The notes below the pieces were generated by a model that did not search any database, was not told the DNA's origin, and worked only from the letters and a program-made list of their open reading frames with translations. The translations under genes and the position numbers were made by a program. 64,000 nucleotides of DNA from the NCBI GenBank assembly GCA_004802725.1, contig SGPM01000030.1, positions 62,001 to 126,000 of the forward strand, read 5' to 3'. This stretch comes from Antrodiella citrinella (lineage: Eukaryota > Basidiomycota > Agaricomycetes > Polyporales > Steccherinaceae). This document shows positions 35,762 through 48,643 of the stretch, piece after piece (positions within the stretch are counted from its first letter, which is position 1; the number at the start of each line of letters is the position of its first letter).

Positions 35762-36372
35762 ATGAGCACCGAAGAGCCAGTAGCACAGGATATCCCGACT
35801 GTGGATGAAATCAGGTATGTGGATCTTGTTATCAACAGAGCAGAGGAAGCCTAATATGCAATGTCCTCAATGCCAGCGAGCCCGTTATCCAGGCGCAGGC
35901 TACATCGGAAGGGACGCAGACTGATCAGTCCGCGATAGCTGAAGCACCCTCAGATAGTGATCAGCACGAGCACGGCGATTCGTCGTCAGCAGAGAAGTCA
36001 CACAGGTATGTCCTCATATCATTACACATACCGTCGTACTTGTTTTTTTCTGAGAGACCCTCTTTTGCAGTACGGAGCACTCCGAGTACGCAAATCGTCT
36101 AACCAGCTGATCGCCCGATTTACGAAACGTGTTCACAGGTCATCCGGAGAGCATCCGGGCGACGGAGAGCACGTCCACCACAGGTTTCAACCTAAGGGGA
36201 AAGCTCAGGGCGGAATGAAGGGGAAGCCCCCAGTGAAGTAAGTTGCTTGAGGGATGAACGGATGGATTGGTTCCTACCCATGTTACTCAGCAGTCCCAAC
36301 CCGAAACCCGATCCCAGTACCAGTACTAGTACCAAACCAAAGCCAACCGCGTCGAGGTGCGAGTGCCAGTGA
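35762..36372 (+). CDS. Small disordered acidic protein
   Basis: Five small exons (35762-35814, 35877-36005, 36071-36085, 36139-36237, 36291-36372) give 125 residues. All junctions are GT-AG and in phase; exon 3 is only 15 bp, flanked by GTATGT...TTGCAG and GTACGC...TTCACAG introns. The protein starts MSTEEPVAQDIPTVDEISEP, has a Ser/Glu/His-rich middle (HGDSSSAEKSHSTEHSESSG), a basic patch (RFQPKGKAQGGMKGKPP) and a Thr/Ser/Pro tail ending CECQ. It is expected to be unstructured. No family recognised. It sits head-to-head with copy A and tail-to-tail with copy B, only 63 bp from the end of B. Confidence 0.65.
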
Positions 36373-36435
36373 AGAATGAGACTTCAATAATGTCGACATG
36401 ATACTAGTAGATAAGTCACAAATAACGTCTAGCGT

Positions 36436-39227
36436 CTAGAGAGGGGGATCGATCTGTCCGCTACTGGGTATCTTCAGATTCGTTTGTGTCGTACGTTTTC
36501 GATAGCTTGAGTGTATCCCTGAGTATGTTGACGCCGCGGAGCTTGCGTTGCGAATCCACGGCCCATCGTAGAACACGAAGTTTCCTCTGATGCATTCGTA
36601 AATGCACCACAGGACGCCCAGTCCTACTAATGTCCAGACCGGGATCATGGCATACGTCGTGCTGTGGCTTTCGGATCTGAAGCATTCGAATCCCAGCGCA
36701 GCAACGAAGGTCATAAGTCTGAAGAGATATTAGTGCCAAAAACAGAACCTGTGTCCAGATACACTTACCCCCACAGAAGCAAACTGTACGGCAGCGCATG
36801 CAACACAGCAAGCGATTCCACTCTACGTGTCGGCTGTTGCTTCGGATACAATAGTCTTATCTATGAATGAAGTGGTTATCACATCTTGCATTGAGAACGG
36901 CGCTGGTGTAAATGTCTTACAGCTGTCGCCACGGTGGGCTCTTCTCCCGAGTAACATTGGTGCAAGACCGAACCTGTGATCATGCACCCGACAAGGCACG
37001 TCACGGACGTATACCTAAGGATCCGATGGGGAATGTACTCGGACGCGTTCATTTCCCTGTTTCCGAGCGGTACAGCGAGGAAAACAGCATTGATGATGAC
37101 AAGCGTCGCCGCCTGCGAAGTTCCGTGTATGTCGGTGAGTAGCTTAGAAAACGCACAGTTACTAGAGACTCACGCAAATAGCTGCTCTCTGCCACTCGGC
37201 TTTCACGTCACCCACGAACTGTGTCCAAGGTAGATGAGTGATTGTGCCATCAACCCAGACCTTTTCTAGAGATTGAAGGTGAGAGTAGGGTACGTTGAAT
37301 AGGATCGGCGCTGTAATGGCGACGAAGAATGATCGAGGAGTCTTGATGCTACCGTGAACACTGTGGTCCCTCTCCAGTCGCGCTCCGAATTCGCCATGAT
37401 AGTTCAAGAACCGAGGATGGGCTGTAATGTAATGAATAAGTCCTCGGAACAGGAAATTTCGGTGAGTCCTACCGAATAACGAGTGCAGACGAGCTGTTAT
37501 GGCGATGATTCGTTGAGCAAACAAGCAGAAGTGGAGAGAGTGTACGCACCTATGATGGTAACTGTATACTCATTGGACCCCAATTCTGTCAGATAAGTGT
37601 ATAAGAGCTGTCAGTAAGAGACAGGACGAAGAAAATTTACCATTGGCTTGTTTGACAGAAGCGAGCATTCTCTGTAAATCAGCGATAGAAAAACACACTG
37701 TGGATGTGACAGATGTCGTTTGGTCTAGGACGAGACGTCAGACATACACGCTGATGAAAGGACGTCAAGAGACTTCACCTGTGAGAGCGTAGAGAAGGAT
37801 GCCCATCAAGTCCTGCTGCGCTCGAGGCAGTACGACTTGGAAATGAGGGAAGGATTCCACATGGTGCCTAAGTAAATTCAGCAACGGTATATCGATTAAT
37901 ACTATAGAACGTGGAGCGAATGAGTCAATTTGGTTGGCGACAACTCGCAGGTATAGCGAGACACGTACGCAAAGTACTCCGACCAGTAGAAATGCTCAAG
38001 CTCGTATTCTATGCGAAACTTTTTAGTATAAAACATATAGTCGATATCCAAAAGTTTCTTACGCAATTGAGATACACTAGGCACGCCTTCTAGCTCCGAG
38101 GCACTAGGCAAATCGTAATCATGAATCCATAGCAAAGTGCGATTACTGTGGTTGGCGTAGTAATACGTCCAGGATACCGCGCCGTTCTCAGGCGATGATC
38201 CTTCAATCACCAGGTCGACATTCGGTGGTAATACGAAAGACTGTTCAATAGTCTGCTCATGTAGATATTCCACACAAGCCTCGACCTGTGTGTGTACAGA
38301 CGAATCACAGAGATATGCGTCCGTGTAGATTCTCTGTGTATGTTCGAGTTGCTCGGGTCATCAGAAAGTACTTCTCCGAATAAAGATCTGCTCACCCGAT
38401 TCTTATCAACGAAGTACAGTGCTCCCTCTGGATGTGAGCATGCTTCCCACCCCTCAGGTACACCAGCACTATAACGCAGCTTAGTAAATGACGATGACAT
38501 TGGAGAGACTAGGTCACTATACGCACCGAGGAAAGTGCAGTGTTTTGCCAGGAATAATGCATCGATAATCATTGGGTTTCTTGGGTCTAGAACCCATCGT
38601 CAGTACTCACTTCCTGCGTCCCATCACAACAAAAACTTACAGAACGACTCCTCTATCATATCTTTCAATTGTATGTGTCGGGAGTACTTCAAAGAATGAT
38701 GTACGACTTGACGACGCACGCGAAATGGGCTGGGCCATTGAGAGCGAATCCGTAACGTCTCCACCGACTGTAAGAAGATAAGGAGCAGTCGCCAGTGCGG
38801 ATCCTTCCGCCTCTTGTACGGCAGTGGAAGAGCTGCTTGGCTCACAAACGCCTGGGGAGAGAGATACGGTGGACGTCCAGACTGACGGACTTGGTGCGTC
38901 CACAACGTGTTCACGGCTAGATCTCGGAACACCTAAATCCTTGCCCCCGGAATGGAATTGAGGCAGCAGGCTGCAAGCCATCGTCACGGCGGTCGGGTCG
39001 TCCAAATCTCCGGAACGTTTTGCATCGGTCCGCTCAATAGAAAGGGTAATGGTGTCCTGCATTGTCGTCCGCTTGACTTTCCCTTTCACGATCATCCGGA
39101 AAATGAACGCGTCCACAAGATATAACAGAGTTCGCATGTAGGACGTCGATTTTGACGCAATAAGTTGGCGCAGTTTTCGCCATAAGCCAAGTAGCTGCCA
39201 AATGACACGCCGCATAATCGAAGACAT
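36436..39227 (-). CDS. WW-like membrane protein, family copy B
   Basis: The start MSSIMRRVIWQLLGLWRK precedes a Ser/Pro/Thr-rich disordered region (about 150 residues) ending ERYDRGVVL, then an intron and PNDYRCIIPGKTLHFPR. The WW-like block is AGVPEGWEACSHPEGALYFV, followed by RIYTDAYLCDSSVH and SWTYYYANHSNRTLLWIHDY. Later blocks: YHVESFPHFQ, DLQRMLASVKQAN, RFLNYHGEFGARLERDHSVH, SLEKVWVDGTITHLPWTQF. The C-terminus has several hydrophobic segments, the last LMTFVAALGFECFRSES followed by WTLVGLGVLWCIYECI, and a short cytosolic-like tail. Compared with copy C the blocks and exon borders correspond one to one. Likely an integral membrane protein with a large soluble N-terminal part; function unknown. 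Confidence 0.8.
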
Positions 39228-40278
39228 TGTAGGGGTAGGTATCGGATTGCGCTGGGTGAAGCAACGACACATCAACAAGGAGGGAAGGTGGATGAACAAC
39301 AGTGCTCTACACGTACTGGGACACCTGGTAACCTCAGGGTAGCGGTCCAAGAGTGATTTAGCGCACATGCCATGCCAAACAAAACCTGTCGACACAGCCC
39401 TACGGGGTACGTTTGAGCGTGGGTCAATTTAAGAGCAAGCTCACGGGTCTCGAAAACATGCACAACGGAACATGCTCAAAGATGCTCCTGAAGGGCACCA
39501 CGCAGAGGGGTCAACTATACATCTGACCCTCGGAAAATGAGAACCTGTACAGCCAAGGTCAGAAGTCAATAGGAACTCGGAACGGGTCACCGGAAGGTGA
39601 AGAGGCCTAGGGCAACGCTGAGCATTCCGAATATCACAGACTGAGAGTCTACACAGTATGTATTATGCGACAGTTCTACAGAAAACGGCGAGCCTATATA
39701 ATAAGCTTCCCAGGACATGGCACGGAACTTACGACAGTTGGGTCACGTACCTCTGAATCTGAAGCCTGACGGTCGTGACCTGTCAACCTCGTGCGTATTA
39801 CCTTATAGTTCTCCGAATAAAAGCCAAGGACTCCGTGAGTAGTGTTGCAGTTCTGCACGAGTACAAGCCAAATACCGCACCAGAATGTAGGGAGGAAGCT
39901 GGAAATGAAGTTTGAGCAGAGACTACGCATGTGCAATCGGCCCGGGAGGCTGCTGTCGGAGATGCATTCCTTTAAACGGAGTTTGTATACACTTCAATAA
40001 TTCGAGTTTCCATATCTCACTCACTCCCTCAAAGCTTCACATCTCAATGGATTCCTGGAATGTCGTTCGACTCGAATTGTTCGAAGTATTGATCACGCAG
40101 CACGATTCTCGTATACATTCAAGTGGAAGAGCTGAGCACGACACGCTAGCTTGCCGCCGGGAGGTGGTTATGTAATGAACACTTCTGGCAAGTTCTGCCG
40201 CCTGCGCCTGGTCTACCTTGAGCTACTCTGGTTTACAAATGTTCTGAACTGATACCCTGCCTTGTTTGATGTGCTCTA
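39228..40278. promoter_or_regulatory. Divergent intergenic region between copies B and C
   Basis: Copies B and C are transcribed away from each other from this 1.05 kb stretch. A minus-strand frame at 39694-39936 contains a hydrophobic peptide (MRSLCSNFISSFLPTFWCGI), which might be a relic of the family's membrane part, but it has no splice support. Confidence 0.35.
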
Positions 40279-43200
40279 ATGCCTTCTGCTGGATTCCTGA
40301 TACGACAAATCTTGGATATTCTTCGACACCTATACCCCCTCACTGCTTCCAAATCTGCCTTTCAACATCTGCGACAGATTTGGACTGTACTGCGATACTG
40401 TTTGCTGTGGCGCAGAGGTGGAGATGATGGAAAGAGGAATGGGAAGAGAGATGGAAGGGGTGAGCAGAGATCTGACATGGCCTCAATCAGCCCCGGGACA
40501 CTACCTGTAACATACCCACGCGGTCGAGAGCTTACTGCGTTTGCTGCGAGTAAGGTTCCCCAGGCTCGTCCCATGGCCGGTCGTAACACAAGTCCAAGCA
40601 GTCGTCCAGAAACGGAATACACAGATGCGCCAAGTCGGCCGCCCTCGGTACATTCTGCAGCAGAACCCAGTCGACCTTCTTCTGTGATGCACCGTTTCCC
40701 TGATCACTACGCTAGTCGACCTCACTCATACGCTCAATCTGCTGGAGAACTGCTCAAACCATATACCCCGAATACTTCACGATCCTCTCATGACATTACA
40801 ACGTACTCGCTGGTTTCCGTTCCCGAGACGCACTACCGCGGTCGTACCTTCGAACCTCCTTTGTCTCCGATCGTATCCGAACCACGTTCTCGCAGGCGGT
40901 CGCGCAGTTCCCATGTGTCCTCCGGCATATCGACTCGTCAGCATCGTTCACCATCTCGAGCCTCCTCTTCTCTATACTCTCGTCGCAGACAATCCAGAGT
41001 ACCCATCGCAAACGCTCAAATCATGCATGCAGAGGACTCGACGGTTGCAGGGCAGTCGACTTCAGGTTCGGGCGTCAGCATCAACATACAGTCAGCTTCT
41101 ACCCTTCCTGTNCAATCATATGTNAGACCGACGACCAACGTAAAAAGATATGAACGAGGAATCGAATTGTAAGCATATCTCGGACATGGTTTTAGCNATT
41201 TGACAAACGAATTTCTCGTAGACCGAAGCAAANAAAAGGCTATAAATGTAAAATTCCTGCTAACACCCTGAAATTTCCTCGGTGAGCAGCTCTATATTAA
41301 GGAATCAGATGCCGAAACTCATTCGGACACAGAACAGGNGTCCCTGAAGGCTGGCTTGCATGTTCTCATCCAGAGGGAGCGTTGTACTATTATCAATCTG
41401 AGGAAGTGAGTCTGAGCNCCCTCTTCCATCGACATCACATTGATACTNAAAACTGTGACAGAGGATCTACACAGAAGCGCAGATTTGTAAGCCTGACGTC
41501 TATCGTGAGGTGAATGATTGTATTAGGCATCTACGTGAGAAGTTGGACGAGGGCGACTTCGGGCTACCCGATGNTGCATGTCTCGTCGTAGAACCATGTG
41601 CACCATGGGAGGAGGAGGAAGATCCACACTGGGAATACTACTTTGTCGATCACGCTAATAGGACCTTATTCTGGCTAGAAGATTTTAATCTGCCTGTCCA
41701 TGAGCTCAACGGTGAACCTACTTTCTCACAGCTGAGTAGGGATTTGTATTTTTCTTGCATNNTTCGCGGTATAGTGACACAACTTTCTAGAGCACGAGAT
41801 GGAGAGTTTCTATTGGTGAGCTCTCTTGATTACAGTTGCCGTATGACGTTTCTGCACTNCAGNNTGCTGAAAGTTGTATATTCAGGTCTCATGTCGAATA
41901 CTTCCCGCACGCACAACACACNTCGNTTGCAGCGGCGGATCAAGTCATAGGTATAATATCGTTTTCCATGGTCGGTGCGTACACCGTACNGCAGAAGTAT
42001 GATTTGGAGCCTTATGTGCGGCGTCAAAGATCAACAGACGTCACCTACATCTACAGTGATGTATTCGGTAGATGACTTACAAAAGATGATGTCTTGTGCA
42101 AAACATGCGAAAAGTATGACACATNAACTTCGCTTTATTGCATATGCTAAATATCTTCCCAGAGTTCCTGGACACGGACCATGCCACTTCTGTGATCGGT
42201 GAGTGCATTGTANCTCGAGATATGNCAACTTAAGGGTGCAAGACTACCATGGCTAGCGCGGTTACATTCGATCTTCGGTATGNTTGCGTTATGTTCTCNC
42301 TTCCTTCTAGTCACGATCTCATTCACGTCCAGCCCACCCAAGGTTCTTAAACTACTACGGTGAATACGGCGCACGTTTGGAACGAGACCAAAGTGTACAN
42401 GGCTCCAACAAAAACCCACGGTCTCTACTAGTTCGGCTGCTCGCGCCGCCATTATTCAACGCCCCGTACGTCCACCTTCACGCACTCGAGCGGATATGGG
42501 TGGACAGTACNATGTGTCATTTGCCGTGGGCNACCTTCATAGAGAAATTGAAGGACGAATGGCAAGAGTTCACTCTGTTCGTACGTGCTAAAGCCGTGGC
42601 CTCATAAGTGTTGTTGCAAACTTACCATCATCTACCTTTGTTACGACGCAGGCCACAGTGTTGCTCAACGCTAATGTTGCGTTTCTTGCAATACCGAGTG
42701 TCGACTCAGGTCCGGGCACGCCACGGACGCCGCCGCAGATTATCAGCTATGTTTCTATTATGTGTGGAGTTGGATGTATCCTTATCGGGTTGCTTCTTGT
42801 ACGACAATACCGTGTAAAACCGAAGGACACTGTGGATGAAGCGGTGAGTTTTTGTTCGCTGTTGTTTTGTCGTGTATAATGCTGACGAAATTGTAATATT
42901 TCACTCTCTTCTCCTCCCAGGCGAAGTTCCTCTATGCGAGAACGCATGTCACTCGCGGCGTCGAAACGCTCGCAATACTGTACTCTCTGCCGTACGCTCT
43001 CTTGATGTGGAGGTTTGTGTTTTGTGCTCCTCGCTCCTGTCTCCGTTCGCTCAATCAAGTCACCCGCCTCTGACAGCATGGTCTCCTTCCTAGCTGCATT
43101 CTCCTACGAATGCTTCATCACGCGCGACGGCGCAGCAATATGGTCCGCCGGAGCCGCGTGGATCATTGTCGGTCTGCTCATTGCGTGGTGCATCTACTCG

Positions 43201-43362
43201 GCATGGGAGGGCAAGGACGATGCGTGGTACAAGCGGGTTGGGGAGACGTACAAGCGTAAGGTGGGCAGCTTGCAGCAGAAGGGGCGGAGCTTGATCCACA
43301 CGCATTTCTCGTCTTTATTCCGTGGGGCTGTAGCGTCACCAAATGGCAATCCAGCTGTCTGA
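40279..43362 (+). CDS. WW-like membrane protein, family copy C
   Basis: Exon 1 (40279-41168) encodes MPSAGFLIRQILDILRHLYP, then a Ser/Arg/Pro-rich disordered region ending VKRYERGIEL. After introns come KGYKCKIPANTLKFPR, the WW-like block TGVPEGWLACSHPEGALYYY, IYTEAQICKPDVYREVN, HWEYYFVDHANRTLFWLEDF, SHVEYFPHAQH, DLQKMMSCAKHAKS, GARLERDQSV and HALERIWVDS. Membrane segments follow: IISYVSIMCGVGCILIGLLL, ETLAILYSLPYALLMW, VSFLAAFSYECF and WIIVGLLIAWCIYSAW. More than twenty ambiguous bases (n) lie between 41112 and 42532, so middle exons cannot be fixed exactly; one acceptor (GACACAG before AACAGG, near 41333) restores the frame seen in copy B. Confidence 0.8.
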
Positions 43363-43526
43363 CATACAAACCATCAGGTAGTGTAGTGCAAGCAAATATG
43401 GCCTTCTCGCGGCTCCTCTTCCGCGATCTCACATTGATTTGAGACAGATACAGTATCACTGTGTATTTATATGTGACTGGCTGCATGTACGGACGACCGA
43501 TCGATTGGAGTGTGTTTCTATGTTCA

Positions 43527-46500
43527 TTAAAATCTATTCTCCTCGTTCAACATGTATATATCCGAGTTGGTATCCCTCTTTTCCCTCTTCTTTCCTTTTC
43601 TGTTCTTCCCCTTCTGTTCATCTCCTTCTTTGCCTTCCGAATCGCTTTCAGCCAAAAATTGCTCCCATAATGCTTCAAGCTCAACTCTAACCTCGCTCGC
43701 TGCCACCACCATTGCTGCAGACGCATCTGTTTTCGTCCCAGTGTCTATCTTGTCGACCAGACTCGCGAACCTCAGCTTGGCGTACTTTGTAACGGTCAAA
43801 GTAGTATTGAACCAATGCCTGCGCCAGAAGCTGATGGTATATCTCTTCAGCGCAGGTACCAAGCTCTCGTCAATGGAAGGTCACAGTAACCAATTCCAAG
43901 GATCGAAAGCGACGAATATTTGAAACGCAACGTCTTCTGTGGCCACAAGGGAAGATATGCTCAGAACGAACTTGAAACCGGGCTCGCGATCTTCACATCT
44001 GAGGAGGACTTGCAGTATGGATTTCCGGATGGGCCAATACGACTCGTGCAGCGAAACATCCACGCTTATTCGGTCGAGGACCCCATAATGCGCGAGATAG
44101 ATGAGTTGTGGCGCGTATAAGTGTCTGACATGTTCTAGTCACTCCCGGCGACACGATATCTGTATACGCCTGAGTGCTGTTCAGGACATAGTCCTTCGTG
44201 TGCGAAGGTATACGAATCTCCGGAGCACAAGACGAAAGTGCTTTGCATGCAAAGCTATCTATGCCGCCCATGTTCTTGATCAGGACCGTCAAGCAATGTT
44301 GATCGACTTCCGAGTCGATCTGCGTGCCACAGAGATTACGCATCATTCTGAGCGCTGCATGTCGGACCACGGCGAGCGTTGTGTGCGACGCGAGCAAGGA
44401 GAGTATGTGGTAGAACGAAGAGGGCAAATTTGGCTTTGCATGGATATTTGGGATCAGGGTCAAGAAGAATGAATAATCAATCAACATGTCTTCATCCGAC
44501 AGATACAAAGGATGGCCCGTGTCCCGAGTGGTCGATCTCAGCGGATCTGGGCGATGTATGCTCCGATAAGTGCGACGGATGATAGTGATTAGGTCTTCCA
44601 TGTCGTCTACCGTGAAACCGTCGACGCCCACCATCAACCGAAGACCATTGTGTTGCATACGCACGGTATTGTGCGTCTGGTGGGTTGCAGTGACAGGTCC
44701 CTTAGCCTGCTGTGCATTCCATACGTGAGACACCACATGCAATTGCCATTGCTCCGCGGAATAAGAGCCGCGTAAGACATCCTCTGCGGTGCCAACTTTT
44801 GTGGGGTCCGTCATGAGAGAAGTCAGGTAACGCACGATGATATGAAGTTGAGGATATATAACCTCGGTGACAAAGGTCGCCTTGGAAGCCTTTCGTGGCA
44901 TGCGTCGATGAAGAAAAAGACACGAAGGAGCTTTCGAAGGACAGTGAACAGATCTCCGAAGTAGTAGCCCGACCCGAGCTGTGAGTCACGGTGGATGAAA
45001 ATCAAAGTGGTGAGGGTTAAACACAGGTCGTGCAACCTCCAACTCATTCCGAATGAGATAAACTCGAATGCGTCGGTGAGGCCCAGCCTGAGGAAGACGG
45101 GGTCTGTCGAAGGCGGTTACGGCATAGGACGCAGCGCTGTCTCTAAACAACAAGGCGGGTCCAATGAGTCCGCGTGATCGTACAGCACTGGCAGTAGGGA
45201 ATACACCTTCTGTTTGCAATTACAAGACGATCCAGTGGGACTCGATAGCCCAAGAGCATGGCACACGCCATAGTGCAATTTACTCGAGCTCTTGCAGTCA
45301 ATTGACCGGAACGTGACCATTGCAACATCAATTTGAAGTAAAGTTGCATCGACGATGTTTTTACAGGGCGATCTTCGAAGTTGTATAGGCAATATAACAT
45401 GTGATGCGAAAACCAATCGATGAGAGATGATTGAGGCGGTGTTGGCAGTGCAAGGGGGTCGCAAATGACTTGTATGCTCCTTGGTATACGTATCTCGAAG
45501 TCGCCTATATCGTTGGATTGGGTTATATCGAAGTCGTCTATATCGTTGGAAGGGAACAGGACTGCAAGTGCCTCGCATATGAACCTCAAGTCAGGAGGAT
45601 CTTGCATGCCTGCGGGACCGCGTAGCCACCCGAAATCAGGGCTCGGCTCAGAGGACATTGGTAAGGTCAGAGATATGCGATGATGATCGAGATATATGCC
45701 TAGAAGAGCTTGGCCAAATGCCAATGCCCGCTCTCAGTTGGATGGAAGTAGTTCGAACGCTCCAGAAGGTGAGGAGTCCGGGGAGACGAAACAGCTGCGA
45801 AACATCTTCGCGAGTTGCTGCACGGCCTCAGGATTGAGCCGTGCCTGAGACGAATCCACCTCTAGGGCCATGCGAGCAGCAGCCACGAGGGCGTCGGGAT
45901 CCGTCGACGTCGACAAGAGCCACTCAACGCAGGGTGCGTCCAGCTGCAGTCCAGCAGCGTCGGGTATCTTGATCACGGCAGCCTAAGTAGTCCCCTGATC
46001 GGATACTCTCGGAGTGGTGAGTGGAAATGGTATCATCGTGTGGGCGGGCGAAGGTACGAGAGATCCGTTGCGATATCCCAGATATCAGTTGCGACATACG
46101 AGTCAACAGCGGTAGCGAGCGACCTGAGGCTCCCAGTACAAGATCAGTGAGAGGTATGTGGTAAGGGCAGTCGGGGAACATCAACGAGCACGACAGGAGG
46201 ATCGCGTAGAGGATGACACCGGTGGCGTTGGTAGCCATGATGACAGCTGCGATAGTATGCTGTTGAGACCACATGTATATCGACAGTGAGATACCAGAGA
46301 GCAGGAGGGACCCTTGCAGGAGCAGCGGAATGCAGGCGAGGACCATATCAAATTGCCACGCTCGCATCGCGATGAGCTTCAAATTGCGCTGACGATCGAT
46401 ACATCTGTCCTCGATTGTGCCACTCTCGCCAACACGAGCGTAGTGTGTAAGCCATTCTTTACCCAGCATGGCCGCGAGCGCCGCGAAGAGACTAGCCCCA

Positions 46501-47558
46501 AGGCTGGCGTACAGCAAGCTCTGGACCCACACAGTGGAGTTGTCGGGTCCAGTGAACTGCGCCTGTAGGACGAGATCTTGCCCAGCAAACGCTGTGCTAT
46601 TCAGAGAGCGAACAACCATCATGAGAAGGACTTGGGTGTTTGCATTGGGGTCGGTAGACAACTTCGATTGCAGCGCGGTTGCAAACGTCGCGCTCACGGC
46701 GGAAAACAAACCGGCCTAGTAGGAAAGAAGAAGCTCAATATACACTTACGTGCCGTGATGATGGGTCACTCACGAATATAAGAGAGATATCCAGCTCGCC
46801 ACCGTATTTGGCGATGAAGTCGACGTGAAAGTCACAACTCTTCAGCCTCTGTCTTGGTCTTGTACAGCTTCCAAAACCGAGCGCGAACGTTTTGATCGAC
46901 ACGAACAATTGTGGAATCTTTTAGGATCTTCAGGATCTCTTGAACAAGCTCTACAGGGGATGACACGATGGGGGAAGGTCTCAGGGGACCCTGGTTCTTA
47001 TCGACAAGTTGTAGCTGTGCTTCTCCGGATCCTTTGGATGCAGCACCAGCATTCTGAGTGTTGGTGGCACCATTGACGGAAGATTCGTCGGTAACAGCCT
47101 TTGTCAGCATCTTTCTGAGCACATTGACCACGAGAGACCTACAGAGGGACGTCAGCTTTCAGTTACGTGATGCGGTAAGTCGCTGAAATCCTTACTCAAT
47201 ATTCGCATGAGACTCCGACTTATCGCTTTCCACGGTGGCGTCTTGATTGCTACGTTCCGTAGATCAGCGAAATGGGATTGTGCGTTCAGTGTTAGATCTG
47301 ACGGTAGCAGGTTGAGTACTGGACGCACTGGTGTGGCGTGCTCTCTGTCGGCTTGTCCGCTTCTGTCTGTACCTGGACCTCTTTCGTAGACACATCAAAT
47401 CTGTATACGGCATGAACTACGAGCGCAGCGCGAAGGCAGAATGCAGTAGTACAACGGCACACCTACCGAGTGAACCCAGTTGTCTGCCAGTGTTCACCTC
47501 CATCGGGTGCATCGGGGGCCTTGCTAGGTCCTGCAATGGGCGTGACGGACGTCGACAT
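43527..47558 (-). pseudogene. DUF6535-family pseudogene
   Basis: It begins MSTSVTPIAGPSKAPDAPDG (47558), like the intact DUF6535 gene at 13.6 kb. Then come RARFWKLYKTKTEAEE, FIAKYGGELDISLIF, AGLFSAVSATFATALQSK, SLLYASLGASLFAALAAMLG and further membrane segments. Breaks: a frameshift between TEAE and the DFHVDFIAKYGG block near 46832-46845; another between the end of the membrane domain and IKIPDAAGLQLDAPC near 45976-46000; an in-frame TGA at 45734-45736 (ELLPSN-stop-ERALAFGQ); and a third shift near 45190-45230. The downstream open stretch at 43993-44901 and the last piece at 43527-43862 (acidic and Lys-rich tail) look like the C-terminal part. A long open run survives, so decay is probably recent. 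Confidence 0.8.
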
Positions 47559-48643
47559 CTTGACGTCGTAGATATGTCCTTGGATGGGGAGAGGCCTGCT
47601 ATCGAAGAGGAGATGGGGTTCAGCAAGTTGTCAGTGCCCTTCCACTCGACCGCAATCCAACTACACACTGACGCTTATCACAGGACTTCCACGTTGGTGG
47701 TAAGAATAACAAGATGATATCGGCCTCCATCTTGTGCGAAGACAGAGCTGATTGAAAAGTTTCTGCTGGGAACCTAGGTCCCAGCTATAACGTTCGGGTG
47801 CTCCCCAACGATTACTTTCCTATACACTACGCTACTGACTAATATCAACAGTGTCATGAACGACCGGACGTCGACCTGGCTGGGGAAAGAAAGAGGCAAC
47901 AACGAAGGAAGAAAGGGAAAGAGGAAGAGAAAGAACGGGCGCGTCGAACATATCTGTACAGTCAAGTAAAGAGAGTGGTGGACGTCGCGCGTCCGTCTCG
48001 TGCTTTTGGAGACTGACCAAACCTACTGAAACCGGTACGTCGTGTTCGTGTTATTCAAAACGAACTGCAAAGTAAATACGGAGCAAGTACGGGAATAAAA
48101 AGAAAAGGAAGGATGTAGATTGAAGCCGAAGATTGGACTTGGGAGTGGAGTGGATGGGGGCATTGACACATGAGTAGATGTAGGTCGTGACATGACAAAA
48201 ACGTCGATGAAAAAAGGAACAGAAGTGTTGAGAAGGAAACACATCTGATGTGAGAGATAGTCCGAGTAACAGAATGAAGCTAAGTGCTTTTGAAGAAAGA
48301 AAGAGATCCGGCCACAGATCCACGGATAAACTGGCCAGAAATGCGCATAAAAAGAGGCGCAGGAGTCCAAGTCCTGAAAGTCTGGTCCTTGTAAGCAATA
48401 AAGAAGAAAAAGCCATAAGCCGTTCCAAAGCCGACAACCAAGTCGGCAGAAGTGCGACAAGGAGATCAGGAGTGGGTACATTCGCGTTAAGCGTAGTAGG
48501 TGTCGAGGAAGCATGGATGAGAATTGAGGACTGACGTGCGCACGAGAATCAAGAATCTATAAAGCACAGTAAGTATCGCAGAAGTTACACATGAAGATCA
48601 TGACGTACCGTCACTGTATTCAATCATTTTCCCGCGCAAGGAG
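47559..48643. other. Intergenic region, purine-rich
   Basis: No gene seen. It contains a purine-rich run around 47880-47940 and another around 48090-48130 on the plus strand. Both neighbours are on the minus strand. Confidence 0.4.

Noticed and set aside
48250..48534. A plus-strand Lys/Arg/Ser-rich frame of 94 codons
   Set aside because: It falls in a purine-rich intergenic stretch, which gives such a composition by chance.
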